Below, one piece after another: positions 47,191 to 56,895 of a DNA stretch of 64,000 bases (its first letter is position 1; each line of letters opens with the position of its first letter). The stretch is from JAIVGV01 sp036389335 (GTDB lineage Bacteria; Acidobacteriota; Blastocatellia; Pyrinomonadales; Pyrinomonadaceae), in the NCBI GenBank assembly GCA_036389335.1, contig DASVQC010000065.1, positions 13,498-77,497 on the forward strand, in the 5' to 3' direction. The notes under the pieces are model-generated. The model searched no databases, was not told the DNA's origin, and saw only the letters and a list, made by a program, of their open reading frames with translations. Made by a program: the position numbers and the translations under genes.

Positions 47191-49062
47191 ATGTCAACCG
47201 CGGTCAAACAGTTTCACGAAGAAGAGGCGATAGGCAAGACCTACGACTCGCAGATCGCGCGCCGCCTGATGCGCTACCTGCGCCCTTACCTGCGCGTGCT
47301 CACGCCCGCGCTCCTGCTGACGCTCGCGCTCAACGGGCTGAACGTCCTCTACCCGAAGTTCACCGAGTGGGCCATCGACTGGGAGATCAAGCCCGCGGTC
47401 GAGGGCCGTCTCGACTTCGACCGCGCGTTCTACGGCCTGAAGTGGATCGCCCTCGTCGCGCTCGGCGCGCGCCTGCTCGTCTTCGTCTTCTCCTACGTGC
47501 AGTCGGTCTTGCTGAACACGGTGGGGCAGAAGGTGATGTACGACCTGCGCAGCGAGCTTTACCGGAAGCTGCAACAGCAGGAGGTCGCCTACTTCGACAA
47601 GAACCCGGTCGGGCGCATCATGACGCGGCTCACCTCGGACGTGGACGCGCTCAACGAGCTGTTCACTTCGGGCATCACGGAAGTCCTCGGCGACGTGGTG
47701 ATGATCGGCGCGATCGTCGTCATCATGGCCCTGATGGACTGGCGGCTCACGCTCGTCACGCTCATCACCGTGCCGCTCCTGCTCGCCGCGACGACGTGGT
47801 TCCGCAAGCACGCGCGCCGCGGCTACGACGCCGTGCGCACCCGGCTCGCGCGCATCAACTCGTTTTTGCAGGAGCACCTGTCGGGCGCGCAGACCGTCCA
47901 GATTTTCAACCGCGAGCGCAAGTCCAACGCGCAGTTCCACGACCTGAACGACTCGTACCGCAACGCCAACGTCGAGACCATCTTCTACTACGCGGTCTTC
48001 TTCCCGCTCGTCGATCTCATCGGGGCCGTCGGCATCGCGCTCGTCATCTGGTACGGCGGCCACCGCGTGATGCAGACCGGCGGCACGCTCTTGACGCTCG
48101 GCGCGCTCGTCGCCTTCATCCAGTACTCGCAGGCGCTGTTCCAGCCGATCCGCGACATCTCCGACAAGTACAACGTGCTGCAGGCCGCGATGGTCGCCGC
48201 GCACCGCATCTTCCGCACGCTCGATCAGCCCGTGCTCGTCCTCCCGCCCGCCGCGCCCAAGATGCGCGGGCGCGCGCGCGGTCGCATCGAGTTCGACCGG
48301 GTCTGGTTCGCCTACAAGGGCGAGGACTGGGTCTTGAAGGACGTTTCCTTCACGGTCGAGCCCGGACAGTCGGTCGCGCTCGTCGGCCACACCGGCTCGG
48401 GCAAGACGACGATCACGAACCTCCTGATGCGCTTCTACGACGTGCAGCGCGGGCGCGTCCTGCTCGACGGCGTTGACGTGAGGGAGTGGGACTTGAAAAG
48501 CCTGCGCGAGAACTTCGCCGTCGTGTTGCAGGACGTGTTCCTCTTCAGCGGGACGATCGAGAGCAACATCCGTCTGGGGCGCGAGGAGATCGCGGGGGAG
48601 CGCGTGGAGTGGGCGGCGCGCGAGGTGCACGCCGACGAGTTCATACGCCGCCTGCCGGAAGAGTACAAGGCCGAAGTGCGCGAGCGCGGGGCGGGGCTCT
48701 CGGTCGGGCAGAAGCAGCTCATCAGCTTCGCCCGCGCGCTCGCCTTCGATCCCGCGCTCCTCATCCTCGACGAGGCGACCAGCTCCATCGACACCGAGAC
48801 GGAGCAGCTCATCCAGCAGGCCATCGAGCGCGTCATGCGCGACCGCACGTCGATCGTCGTCGCGCACCGCCTCTCGACCGTCCAGAGCGCCGACCGCATC
48901 GTCGTCCTCCACCACGGCGAAATCCGCGAGATGGGCACGCATCAGGAGCTGCTCACGCTGCGCGGCCTCTACTGGCGGCTCTACAAACTCCAGTACGCCG
49001 ACCGCTCGCGCGACGACGAGACGCCCGACCTCACGAGCGGGCAGTTGCAGTACGGGGACTGA
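47191..49062 (+). CDS. ABC exporter half-transporter B (canonical catalytic site, LSVGQ signature)
   Basis: 623 residues: N-terminal extension, six-helix exporter domain (about 35-335), nucleotide-binding domain. Walker A GHTGSGKT at 399-406, signature LSVGQ (503-507) with Val instead of Gly, Walker B LLILDEAT with catalytic Glu528. Pairs with the upstream half-transporter to make one active and one degenerate ATP site. Confidence 0.9.
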   Translation: MSTAVKQFHEEEAIGKTYDSQIARRLMRYLRPYLRVLTPALLLTLALNGLNVLYPKFTEWAIDWEIKPAVEGRLDFDRAFYGLKWIALVALGARLLVFVFSYVQSVLLNTVGQKVMYDLRSELYRKLQQQEVAYFDKNPVGRIMTRLTSDVDALNELFTSGITEVLGDVVMIGAIVVIMALMDWRLTLVTLITVPLLLAATTWFRKHARRGYDAVRTRLARINSFLQEHLSGAQTVQIFNRERKSNAQFHDLNDSYRNANVETIFYYAVFFPLVDLIGAVGIALVIWYGGHRVMQTGGTLLTLGALVAFIQYSQALFQPIRDISDKYNVLQAAMVAAHRIFRTLDQPVLVLPPAAPKMRGRARGRIEFDRVWFAYKGEDWVLKDVSFTVEPGQSVALVGHTGSGKTTITNLLMRFYDVQRGRVLLDGVDVREWDLKSLRENFAVVLQDVFLFSGTIESNIRLGREEIAGERVEWAAREVHADEFIRRLPEEYKAEVRERGAGLSVGQKQLISFARALAFDPALLILDEATSSIDTETEQLIQQAIERVMRDRTSIVVAHRLSTVQSADRIVVLHHGEIREMGTHQELLTLRGLYWRLYKLQYADRSRDDETPDLTSGQLQYGD

Positions 49063-49151
49063 AGAATCGCGGACTACGGATCGGAGGCCGCGGCGTCTCC
49101 CGATCCGGGGGTTTGCCGTCTCATTTAACGAGCCGCCTCCGCGGTCGCCGC

Positions 49152-49826
49152 CTACAACGCGAGTACGCCCGACAGCTCAAGGACGTACTCCTCGCCCGTC
49201 CACCTCGGGTGGTAAAAGCGCAGCTCCGTGATCCGTGGATCGTCCGGGACGCCGACGTAGAACTCGGCGCGCGAGCGGTGAAAGACCCGCCGCGCTTGCC
49301 CCGCGATCCCCGGGCCGGGCGGCACCTCGGTCGTGACCACGCGCGGGTCGGCGACGACGTACCAGTGGCGGAGGCGCTGGCTCGCGTCCACCGCGATGTA
49401 GAGGAGACTCTCCGAACTGAGGTCCAGACCGCGCAGCCGCCCCAACGCCCCCTTGCCCTCCCGGCGCTCCACTATTTTCATGACCCGCCCGGCGTACGGC
49501 GGTCCCGGCCCGGTCTCCACCGGCGGGAGTTCAGTCAACTCGGGGGCCGCGGGGTCAATCGTCTCCCACCTGACGTGTAGCATTCGATAACTACTCGGGG
49601 CCGGGGACTCGTCCGTGTCCCTGACCATCTCGTCCGGTACGGAGACTCCCGGCAGTAGTTTTTCCAACCGCCGCTTGAGGATCAGCTCACGGGTCTGGCC
49701 GGGGACGTAGGGGCGGGGCGGGGGCGGCCCCGGCGCGACCCCGCCCTCGCGGCGCGCTTGCGCCGGGCAGATCGGAATCGAGATTAAGAGGACGGCAGCA
49801 ACCGTCATCACCCGGCGCAGCTTCAT
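49152..49826 (-). CDS. Secreted protein of unknown function
   Basis: 224 residues with a signal peptide (MTVAAVLLISIPICPAQA), a Pro-rich stretch (GPPPPRPYVPG) and a beta-rich remainder including WYVVADPRVVTTEV. No Cys pair, no recognised domain. Read on the minus strand downstream of the cytochrome genes but separated by about 110 nt from them. Confidence 0.65.
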   Translation of the reverse strand: MKLRRVMTVAAVLLISIPICPAQARREGGVAPGPPPPRPYVPGQTRELILKRRLEKLLPGVSVPDEMVRDTDESPAPSSYRMLHVRWETIDPAAPELTELPPVETGPGPPYAGRVMKIVERREGKGALGRLRGLDLSSESLLYIAVDASQRLRHWYVVADPRVVTTEVPPGPGIAGQARRVFHRSRAEFYVGVPDDPRITELRFYHPRWTGEEYVLELSGVLAL

Positions 49827-49936
49827 CTCTTTGATCTCTCCGGCGGCCCGGCGGCACGCCCTTCCGGGGTACGGGGTGAGAGTGTAGTCCGGGGAGAAGA
49901 ACTACGACCTTACCCGCGCCGCGCGGCCAGAGCCGT

Positions 49937-51124
49937 CTAGGGCTTCGGCGGCGCGGCGGGCATCTGAAAGATCGCGTCGTCCACGGGGACGTTCGTCCTG
50001 ATGTCGGTGAACTTGCGCGTGGAGCTGTCGTAGGTGTCGATCGCCGAGATGGTGATCTTGAAGGGCAGCTTGACGCCGCCCACGTCGCGGTAGTCTTCGT
50101 AATCGACCTGTTCGGGGAGGGCGTTCAAGACCGTCTCGCGCAGCCTCAGCTCGCGCACGAGCAGGCCCGTCTCGCGGTCGAAGAAGTAGCGCACGGTCGT
50201 GTCGGGCTCGCGCCTCTCGACGAGGACGTAGGCGTCGCGGTCGCCGACCTGACGCACGCCGCCGAAGGTCATCCGCGGGAACGGCTGTGCGATCTTGAGG
50301 GGCGAGACGAGCGCGATGCCGCCGCGGATGTCGGAAAGCTCGGCGGGCGTGAACTCGCGCACGCCGCGCGGGGTCTTGATCCAGCCCTTGCCGCCGGAGT
50401 AAGCCTGTCGGATTTCGAAGGCGGGCTGCTGCCCCTGCGCCGGGATGCTCGCCACCACGGCGTACCTGTCCGCGCCCGCGAGCGTGACCTCGACGGGCCA
50501 CACGCGCCCCTGCGAAGCCTCGCGCGTGCCGCGCATGACGACCGACCTCATCCCGTTGATCGCCTCGCGACCGCCGACCGCGGCGACGTACTTCGCCAAG
50601 ACCTCTTCCGCCGTCGGCGTCGGCGACTGCCGGGACGCGTCCGCGGGGCCGGAGGGGCCGGGCTCGTGGCCCGACTGCGCGAGCGGGAGCGACGGCATCC
50701 GCGCGGGATCGGTCGAGCCGCGGTGGCAGGTGTAGCAGGTGATCTTCTGGTTGTGAAAGTCGGCGAGGTTCGTCTGGTTGAGCTGCATCGTCATCCGCAT
50801 CATGCGGCGCGCGGCGACCTTCTGCGGCTTGTCGTCGCTCTCCCAGACCCAGTTGTTCTGCCCTTCCGCGTTCTTCCCCGCGATCACGTGGCAGTAGTCG
50901 CAGCGCACGCCCATCGAGGCCGAGACGAAGTTCATCAGGTGGAAGAGCTGACTTTCGGGCAGCCCCTTCAAGACCTGTATGTTCTTGCGCGTCTGCTCGA
51001 CGGGCGCGTCGGGCGAGGGCTGCTGCCGCGCGCCCGACCGGGACGTGACCCCCGCGGCGAAGAGGCAGGCGAAGAGTGCGACGACGGCGAGCCTCGCGGC
51101 GCGTCCGAGATTCTGAGTCTTCAC
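49937..51124 (-). CDS. Exported diheme c-type cytochrome (reaction-centre cytochrome c family), copy 1
   Basis: 395 residues from GTG 51124, with AAGGAG 9 nt upstream. Signal peptide at 1-33. Two heme-binding motifs, CDYCH (75-79) and CYTCH (130-134), lie in a domain with LKGLPESQLFHLMNFVSASMG, typical of the reaction-centre cytochrome c subunit family. The C-terminal 200 residues (AEEVLAKYVAAVGGREA onward) resemble a LolA/LppX-like or outer-membrane-lipoprotein-sorting fold. No photosystem genes are present, so a periplasmic electron carrier is likely. Tandem paralogue upstream. Confidence 0.83.
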   Translation of the reverse strand: MKTQNLGRAARLAVVALFACLFAAGVTSRSGARQQPSPDAPVEQTRKNIQVLKGLPESQLFHLMNFVSASMGVRCDYCHVIAGKNAEGQNNWVWESDDKPQKVAARRMMRMTMQLNQTNLADFHNQKITCYTCHRGSTDPARMPSLPLAQSGHEPGPSGPADASRQSPTPTAEEVLAKYVAAVGGREAINGMRSVVMRGTREASQGRVWPVEVTLAGADRYAVVASIPAQGQQPAFEIRQAYSGGKGWIKTPRGVREFTPAELSDIRGGIALVSPLKIAQPFPRMTFGGVRQVGDRDAYVLVERREPDTTVRYFFDRETGLLVRELRLRETVLNALPEQVDYEDYRDVGGVKLPFKITISAIDTYDSSTRKFTDIRTNVPVDDAIFQMPAAPPKP

Positions 51125-51330
51125 AGGTGGGCGCTCCTTTTCCGAAGTCTGAGGAGGGGTGGCGAACGACGACGAACTGATGCGGGGGACTGAAGCGCGG
51201 CGCGCATCTTGCGAAGACCGGCTGAAAGCTTTTTCGGATTGACCGGCGTACAGACGCGCAGGCGCGCTCCCGACTCTGTACGCGGGCGCGGGCAGGTTTG
51301 TTTCCCGCAAGGCCGTCCCGCGAACGGGAA

Positions 51331-51366
51331 AGCGCGGCGCGAACGATTCAACGTTCGCGCCGCGCT
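51331..51366 (-). terminator. Hairpin after cytochrome copy 2
   Basis: 15-bp stem (51331-51345 with 51352-51366). On the minus strand it is followed by CTTTCCC, a poor T-tract, so termination is likely but not certain. Confidence 0.5.
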
Positions 51367-51390
51367 CTACGCCGGATCGCCGTTCGACCG

Positions 51391-52665
51391 CTAGGGCTTC
51401 GGCGGCGCGGGCATCGCGAAGACGGTCGCGTCCACGGGCACGTTCGCCTTGATCTCGGTGAACTTGCGGATCGTGAACGGGTTGTTCGGGTTGACGCCGG
51501 AGGTGCGGACGGTGAAGGGCATCTTGACGCCGTCGACGTCGTGGTAGTCTTCGTAGTCGACCTGCTCGGGCACGTCGTTGAGGAAGAGCGAGCGGACGGT
51601 GAGCTGGCGCAGGAGCAGGCCCGTCTGCTGATCGAAGTAGAAGAGCTGCCGCGTGTTCGGCGCGGGCTTCGCTTCGAGCACCCACGCCGCGCTCTCGCCC
51701 ACGCGCCCGCGACCGAGCAGGCGCATCTGCGGGAACGGCTCGGCGAGCTTGATCGGCATCAGGTAGCGCGAGACGTTTCGCAGCTCGGCCAGCTCCGCCG
51801 GGTTCAGCTCGCGCGCGCCGCGCGCGCCCGTCGTCCACCCCTTCGCGCCGTTGATGCCCTGCCTCACCTCGCCCGCGGGCTGCTGCCCCTGCGCCGGCAT
51901 CGCCGCCACGATGTAGAGCTTGTCGGGGTCGGCGAAAGTCACCTCGTAGGGCGCGGCCCCGCCGCGCGCGCCCTCGCGCGTGCCGCGCATGACGCGCGTC
52001 TTCAGCTTCGCCGCCGCCTCGCGACCGCCGACCGCCGCGACGTACTTCGCCAGCACCTCTTCCGCGGTCGGTCGCGGGGCCTGCGCCGCCTGCCCCGGCT
52101 GCGCCGCAGGGCCGCCCGGGCCGGGAGCGCCCGCCGGGGGCTGCTGTGCGCCCTGCGCGCCGGGCTGTGCGCCGGGAGCGCCGCCCCCTCCCGCGGGGCG
52201 CTCCTGCGGCGCGGCGGCGGGCAGTCGCGGCAGGTGCGGCGCGCCGCTGCGACCCTGATGGCAGGTGTAACAACTGATGCGCTCGCCGCCCAAGTCCGCG
52301 AGGTGGTGGCTATTCAGGTCCATCTGCATCTGGATCATGCGCCGCGCGATCAGTTTGTGCTCGTTGTTGTCGCTGTCGAACTGCTGCGGGACGTGGCAGA
52401 AGTCGCAGCGCACGCCGAGCGAGGTGGCGATGAACTGCATCGTGTCGCCCAACTGATCCGAGGGCATCCCCTTCAAGACCTGTATGTTCTTGAAGACCTG
52501 CTCGGCGGGCACGTCCGGCGACGGCTGCTGGCGCTGCGGCTGCTGGGCCGCGCCCGCCGCGGGCTGCTGCGCGCCCGACTTCGAGGTCACGCCCGCGCCG
52601 AAGAGGCACGCGAACAGCGCGACGACGGCGAGTCTGAGGTTACGTCCGAGATTCTTTGACCCCAC
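51391..52665 (-). CDS. Exported diheme c-type cytochrome (reaction-centre cytochrome c family), copy 2
   Basis: 424 residues; same architecture as the downstream copy: signal peptide, CDFCH (87-91), CYTCH (132-136), a longer Pro/Gly/Gln-rich linker and the same C-terminal beta domain starting AEEVLAKYVAAVGGREA. The two copies share whole-length similarity, so they arose by tandem duplication. The linker and the region before the first heme differ most. Confidence 0.85.
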   Translation of the reverse strand: MGSKNLGRNLRLAVVALFACLFGAGVTSKSGAQQPAAGAAQQPQRQQPSPDVPAEQVFKNIQVLKGMPSDQLGDTMQFIATSLGVRCDFCHVPQQFDSDNNEHKLIARRMIQMQMDLNSHHLADLGGERISCYTCHQGRSGAPHLPRLPAAAPQERPAGGGGAPGAQPGAQGAQQPPAGAPGPGGPAAQPGQAAQAPRPTAEEVLAKYVAAVGGREAAAKLKTRVMRGTREGARGGAAPYEVTFADPDKLYIVAAMPAQGQQPAGEVRQGINGAKGWTTGARGARELNPAELAELRNVSRYLMPIKLAEPFPQMRLLGRGRVGESAAWVLEAKPAPNTRQLFYFDQQTGLLLRQLTVRSLFLNDVPEQVDYEDYHDVDGVKMPFTVRTSGVNPNNPFTIRKFTEIKANVPVDATVFAMPAPPKP

Positions 52666-52731
52666 GAGATGTGCTCCTTATTCAGAATTTGAGGAGGATG
52701 ATAGCACGCGCCGAAAATCGACAGACGCGCG

Positions 52732-52763
52732 CGCGGGGGGCGGATCGGCGTCCGCCCCCCGCG
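52732..52763 (-). terminator. Hairpin after the transglycosylase-like gene
   Basis: 13-bp perfect GC stem (52732-52744 with 52751-52763). No T-tract follows on either strand, so its role as terminator is tentative. Confidence 0.35.
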
Positions 52764-52861
52764 GCTCGATCTGCCTGAGGGCCGTGCTGTCCGAAATGAA
52801 AAACGTGCGGCCCTCGCCCGCGCCTGAGTCGTCTCGCGCGGGGCGGCTCGCTCAAATCTCG

Positions 52862-54244
52862 TCAGTTGTCCGGCGTCGCCTCGGCGGCGGCCTTCTCGAT
52901 CTTCTTTTCGGCCTTCTCGGCGCGCGGCTTGATCGGCAACAGGCTCTCGAACGACTGCATGATCTGCAAGTACATCTGCGTCTCGCGCGGGATGAGCGTA
53001 CGCCACGCCGGGCCGCCGCGGCGGATGTAGGAGCCGAGCTTCGCCGGGTTCGAGTTGTAGCCCGCGGCGATCAGCTCCTGCTTGGTGGCGATGCCGCTCA
53101 GCAGCGCGCCGGAGACGTCGGCGTCGAGGTTCAGCTCGCCCCACGTGTCGCGGATGTAGAGCAGCATCGCTTCGAGCGCGTTGCCGTGGTTGCGCATCCC
53201 CAGCACGAAGTCCGGGTTCAGGCCGACCGCCGGGTAGCGCTGGCGCAGCATCTGGTACGTCCACGGGATCATCTGCACCATGCCGCCCGCGCCCGCCGTC
53301 GAGACCGAGTAGCGGTAGGTGTCCAGCTCGTTCAAGGCGTAGAGCGCGTAGACCTCCTCGAAGAGCGGGCGGCGCGCGTCCTTGCGGAAGCGTTCGTGAT
53401 CGATGTGCTCGACGAGGCAGAGCCGCTCCGCCATGTCCTGAATCTCCGGCGCGATGTTGATGCCCTTCTGCTTGAGCCGACCGGCGGCGAGATCGACCAT
53501 CGTGCGGACGTAAGCCTGCCCGGTCTTGACCAGCTCGGGCGAGAGCAGCGCCGGGTGCGCCGACGTGTAGTAGGCCATCTCGCGGTAGCGACCGAACTTC
53601 TCGATCGGGTACTCGACCATCAGCGGCATCAACTGGCGACCGCCGAGATCGGAGACGACGACCGCCGTGTTCACGTAATTCGGCCTGACGACGCGCACGC
53701 GCAGAGGGGTTCCGAGCGAAGACGCGAGCGTGACCTCCGCGCCCGGCTGCAAGAGCGTGTCCTTCGGCAAGGTCAGCAGGTGGAGCTTAGAGCTTTCGGG
53801 GTCGAGCGCGGCGAGCGTGACGAAGGCGAGCGGCGGCGACGCCATGGCCTGCGGCGTCAGTCGCGTCTTGAAGGCGCGCTGCGCCTCTTCGCGGTGCGCG
53901 CGAATCTTGTTCGGCGCGAGCGGCTCGACGGGCTGGAGCGGGACTGAGCTGACGGGCGCGGCGGGCAGGACGGGCACGACGACCGGCGCGGGCGACTGCG
54001 CGGAGGGCGGCGGGACTTGCGACGCGGGCGCGGTCGTTTGCTGCGTCGTCGTCGTCTGCGTCTGCGTCGCGGGCGCGGCGGGCTGTTTCGTCGGCGTCGT
54101 CTGCGCGGGCGGGTTCGCCTGTGCCGGGGTCTGCGTCGCGGAGACGGTGCGCGGGCGCGTGAAAGGCGAAGGGTCGGGCGTCTGCGCGCGCGCCGCCGCG
54201 GCTGATGAAAAAAGCGCGAGTGACAGGAGGACTTTCGATCTCAT
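52862..54244 (-). CDS. Exported lytic-transglycosylase-like protein
   Basis: 460 residues. Signal peptide at 1-20, then a long Pro/Thr/Gln-rich linker (about 25-95). A beta domain at 110-190 is followed by a lysozyme-like domain with STAGAGGMVQMIPWTY and GYNSNPAK, matching SLT motifs for the substrate groove and the AYN motif. The catalytic Glu is not securely placed. Probably cleaves or binds peptidoglycan in the periplasm. Acidic/Lys-rich tail. Confidence 0.7.
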   Translation of the reverse strand: MRSKVLLSLALFSSAAAARAQTPDPSPFTRPRTVSATQTPAQANPPAQTTPTKQPAAPATQTQTTTTQQTTAPASQVPPPSAQSPAPVVVPVLPAAPVSSVPLQPVEPLAPNKIRAHREEAQRAFKTRLTPQAMASPPLAFVTLAALDPESSKLHLLTLPKDTLLQPGAEVTLASSLGTPLRVRVVRPNYVNTAVVVSDLGGRQLMPLMVEYPIEKFGRYREMAYYTSAHPALLSPELVKTGQAYVRTMVDLAAGRLKQKGINIAPEIQDMAERLCLVEHIDHERFRKDARRPLFEEVYALYALNELDTYRYSVSTAGAGGMVQMIPWTYQMLRQRYPAVGLNPDFVLGMRNHGNALEAMLLYIRDTWGELNLDADVSGALLSGIATKQELIAAGYNSNPAKLGSYIRRGGPAWRTLIPRETQMYLQIMQSFESLLPIKPRAEKAEKKIEKAAAEATPDN

Positions 54245-54365
54245 GGACTTCCCTTTACGGCTGTTGGTTGGGAGGGCGGGGATGACCCACCTAAGATTCG
54301 CGCCCGCGGGGCTCGGTTGTCAACCGTTTTTCCGGGGCGGCGCGGAGCCCGTCCGCGCCGTTCGA

Positions 54366-55799
54366 CTAAAACTCGGCGAGGCTGCCCGCGCCCGCGCCCG
54401 CCGCCGACGCGGCTGCCGCGCGCGGCTCGCCCTCGCCGCGGAGGAGCCGCGCGCGCGCCGCCATCATGTAGCCGACGCTCATGCCGAGGCTCGCGTCCAG
54501 CTCCCACAGCTCGCGGCTGAGCGCGCGCTCGCAGGCGCGCTCGAACGCGGGCTGCAACTCTTCGTGCGCCGCCTCCAAGCCCTCGACGAAGATCAACTCG
54601 CTCTCGCGACCGGCGCGCGCGAGTCGCCGCACGTGATCGCGCAGACGCTGCCGCGCGTCGTCAGGCACCTTGCCGCTCGCGATGACGACGAGGTGCGCGT
54701 CCTCCGCGTGCGAGTGATCTTCGGCGGCGCGCCGGGCGTGCGACGCCGTCCAGTCGCCGTCGCGCAGCAGGAAGAGGAAGGGCTCGCCGCAGACGTTCGC
54801 CATCATCTGCACGTCCGTCTCGCCGACAGCCGCCTGCCGCGCCGCGACGTGCGTCTCCGGCAAGCCGAGCTTCGACAGGATCGCGCGCAGGTGCGTCACG
54901 AGCCAAGAGGAGTCTTGCAGCAGCGTCGTCGTCAGGGAGGTCGGCACGACGACCTCCTCGGCCTTCTCGTCGGCGACGCTCGCGCCGCATTCGCTGCACA
55001 CGGCGTTGCCGAGGACGGCGAGCGCGTCGGGCGAGGGCAGGCGGAAGAGAGCGCGCCCCGCCTTGCGGCAGCTCACCAGAATCTCGCGCCGGACGAGCCC
55101 CGCCTCCGTGAAGCGTCTGAGGAGAGGCTCCGGCACCGACTCGCCGCCCTCGCCCTCGCGCAGGCTCGGCGCGCGCCCGTCCTGATGCGAGTCGTGGAGA
55201 CGGCTCAGCCAGCGCCGCGCCTCCGAGTCTTCGAGCATGCCCGCGGCGCGCAGCCACCCTTCGACCATCTCTCCGCGCGTCGCCAGAAGCGGCGCGCCTT
55301 CGTCCGCCGCGAAGCGCGCGAAGCTCTCCGGCACGACGGGGCCGCGCGCGCGCCACTCGTCGCCCCCGCCCGAGCCCGCGCCGTCCGCGCCCTCGCCCGC
55401 CGCGACGGCGCGCGCGAGCCGCAAAGAGTCGGACACGTTCTGGCAGAACTCTTCGAGCTTCTGCGCGGGGTCTGCCGTCTCGGTCTCGTAGACGACGCCG
55501 GCGCGCACGCCCGCCGTCCCGTCTTCCTCGTCGCCGAAGACGACGAAGTGCGCGTAGTCGCGGAAGCAGAACAGCTCGCCGCGCACGTAAGGGGAATCGC
55601 CCTCGCCCTCCATGCGCGCCGCCACCGCCGCCTCCAGCGCGCGCGCGCGATCCGACTTCAAGAGCGCCAGCTCGAAGAGACTGAGCCGCGCCGTGCGGAC
55701 GAGCGGCGTGAGCCCGCGGTCTTCCAGCCTCTCCAGAACGGACGTGCGCGCCGCCCCGTCAACGTGACGATCAAGAACCCTGCTCTCGACGAACAACAT
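54366..55799 (-). CDS. Cytoplasmic zinc-ribbon protein of unknown function
   Basis: 477 residues from ATG 55799 (TTG 55805 is in frame with closer GAGGGG). No signal peptide. A helical N-terminal region, a central part with one CxxC knuckle (CSECGAS) and a second possible Cys pair, then a C-terminal alpha/beta domain with HLVVIASGKVPDDARQ. The last 20 residues are Ala/Gly-rich. No family recognised; composition and codon use match the neighbours. Confidence 0.62.
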   Translation of the reverse strand: MLFVESRVLDRHVDGAARTSVLERLEDRGLTPLVRTARLSLFELALLKSDRARALEAAVAARMEGEGDSPYVRGELFCFRDYAHFVVFGDEEDGTAGVRAGVVYETETADPAQKLEEFCQNVSDSLRLARAVAAGEGADGAGSGGGDEWRARGPVVPESFARFAADEGAPLLATRGEMVEGWLRAAGMLEDSEARRWLSRLHDSHQDGRAPSLREGEGGESVPEPLLRRFTEAGLVRREILVSCRKAGRALFRLPSPDALAVLGNAVCSECGASVADEKAEEVVVPTSLTTTLLQDSSWLVTHLRAILSKLGLPETHVAARQAAVGETDVQMMANVCGEPFLFLLRDGDWTASHARRAAEDHSHAEDAHLVVIASGKVPDDARQRLRDHVRRLARAGRESELIFVEGLEAAHEELQPAFERACERALSRELWELDASLGMSVGYMMAARARLLRGEGEPRAAAASAAGAGAGSLAEF

Positions 55800-56157
55800 A
55801 CTCAAAGGACCCCTCTTTCACGGTCGCGCATCCTACCACGAAGCGAATCACGACGAAAAAGATTTCTCTTCAGCGCGTCAACACGCACACTCTCCGGGTG
55901 ATGCACGTCACGCCGCGGCGTATCAACTCCTCACACTTCGTTCATCCTGATGTAATCCCGGCGTCATGCCGTGCCGCCTTTCCGTCCAGAGGCGGCGGGG
56001 ATTTTATGCCCTGTCACAAAACAGTCACATTGCCTGTTGTGGCACGCCGCCCTCAGCCGGTAAGATGCTGAGGCTGCACAAATTGCAGCGTCATTCCCAC
56101 CGCAAGACCCCAAAGCAGTTCCAAGTTTGGCGAAGGAAGAAGGACGACCCCCGGTCT
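55800..56157. other. Intergenic region between divergent genes
   Basis: 358 bp with no credible gene. It must hold promoters for both flanking genes, but I can only point to TAAGAT at 56061-56066 with a weak -35 (TTGTGG at 56037) for the NlpC/P60 gene. Confidence 0.35.
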
Positions 56158-56781
56158 ATGTTCGTGCAGAAAAAGTTCCCCCTTGTGCTCGCAGCCTGTC
56201 TCGCGCTCTGCTCGCTCGCGGCCAACGCCGCCGCCCAGAACGAAGTCTTGCGCCCGCGCCAAGTGGCGCAGACGACCACGCCCGACGGCTCGCCTCGTTT
56301 AGAGACTGACGTGTTCCTCGTCTCCGAGGCCGCGCCGGCCCCCGCCGAAGCCGCGAAGCCCGAGTTGAACCGCCCGTTCGTCGCCGCGCCTCGCATCTTC
56401 CAGTTCAACCACCTGCTGATGAGCGCCATCGAGCGCAGGCTCGGCGCGCCCTACGTCTACGGCTCTTCGGGGCCCAACGTCTTCGACTGTTCGGGTTTCG
56501 TCTGGAGCGTCTTCCAGTCGGCGGGCGTCGGCTTCGAGCGCGTGAGCGCGCGCGACCTGTGGAACCAGTTCACGCCGCCCGGCGAGGGCGAGCAGTACAA
56601 GTTCGGCACGCTCGTCTTCTTCAACAACCTGAAGCACGTCGGCATCGTCGCCGACGCGAACGGCTTCTACCACGCCTCTTCGAGCCACGGCGTACAGTAC
56701 TCGACCTTCAACGACTACTGGACGAGCCGCATCGTCGGCTACCGCCGCGTGCCGCTGCCCGCGCCCGCGATGGCCGAGTAG
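56158..56781 (+). CDS. Exported NlpC/P60 cell-wall peptidase
   Basis: 207 residues from ATG 56158; the ORF extends upstream to 55966 but with non-coding composition. Signal peptide at 1-27, short linker, then a C40 peptidase domain with catalytic Cys111 (NVFDCSGFVW), His160 (LKHVGIVAD) and a third-residue His in YHASS. It should cleave peptide bonds in peptidoglycan stems. Its neighbours are other envelope proteins. Confidence 0.88.
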   Translation: MFVQKKFPLVLAACLALCSLAANAAAQNEVLRPRQVAQTTTPDGSPRLETDVFLVSEAAPAPAEAAKPELNRPFVAAPRIFQFNHLLMSAIERRLGAPYVYGSSGPNVFDCSGFVWSVFQSAGVGFERVSARDLWNQFTPPGEGEQYKFGTLVFFNNLKHVGIVADANGFYHASSSHGVQYSTFNDYWTSRIVGYRRVPLPAPAMAE

Positions 56782-56800
56782 GCGGCGGCGGAGCGAGCCG

Positions 56801-56855
56801 AAAAATTCCAAGAGCCGGCCCGACCCGCGAAGGTCGAGCCGGCTCTAGAATTTTT
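56801..56855. terminator. Bidirectional intrinsic terminator
   Basis: Stem AGAGCCGGC/GCCGGCTCT (56811-56819 with 56838-56846) extended by AAAAATTC on the left and GAATTTTT on the right, between convergent genes. Confidence 0.88.
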
Positions 56856-56895
56856 ACCCGCGCCCCGCGACGCGTTCAGGCGAGGCGGCTGCGGC

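Noticed and set aside
49937..52665. Photosynthesis gene cluster
   Set aside because: Only the cytochrome family is shared with reaction centres; no reaction-centre, pigment or antenna genes occur.
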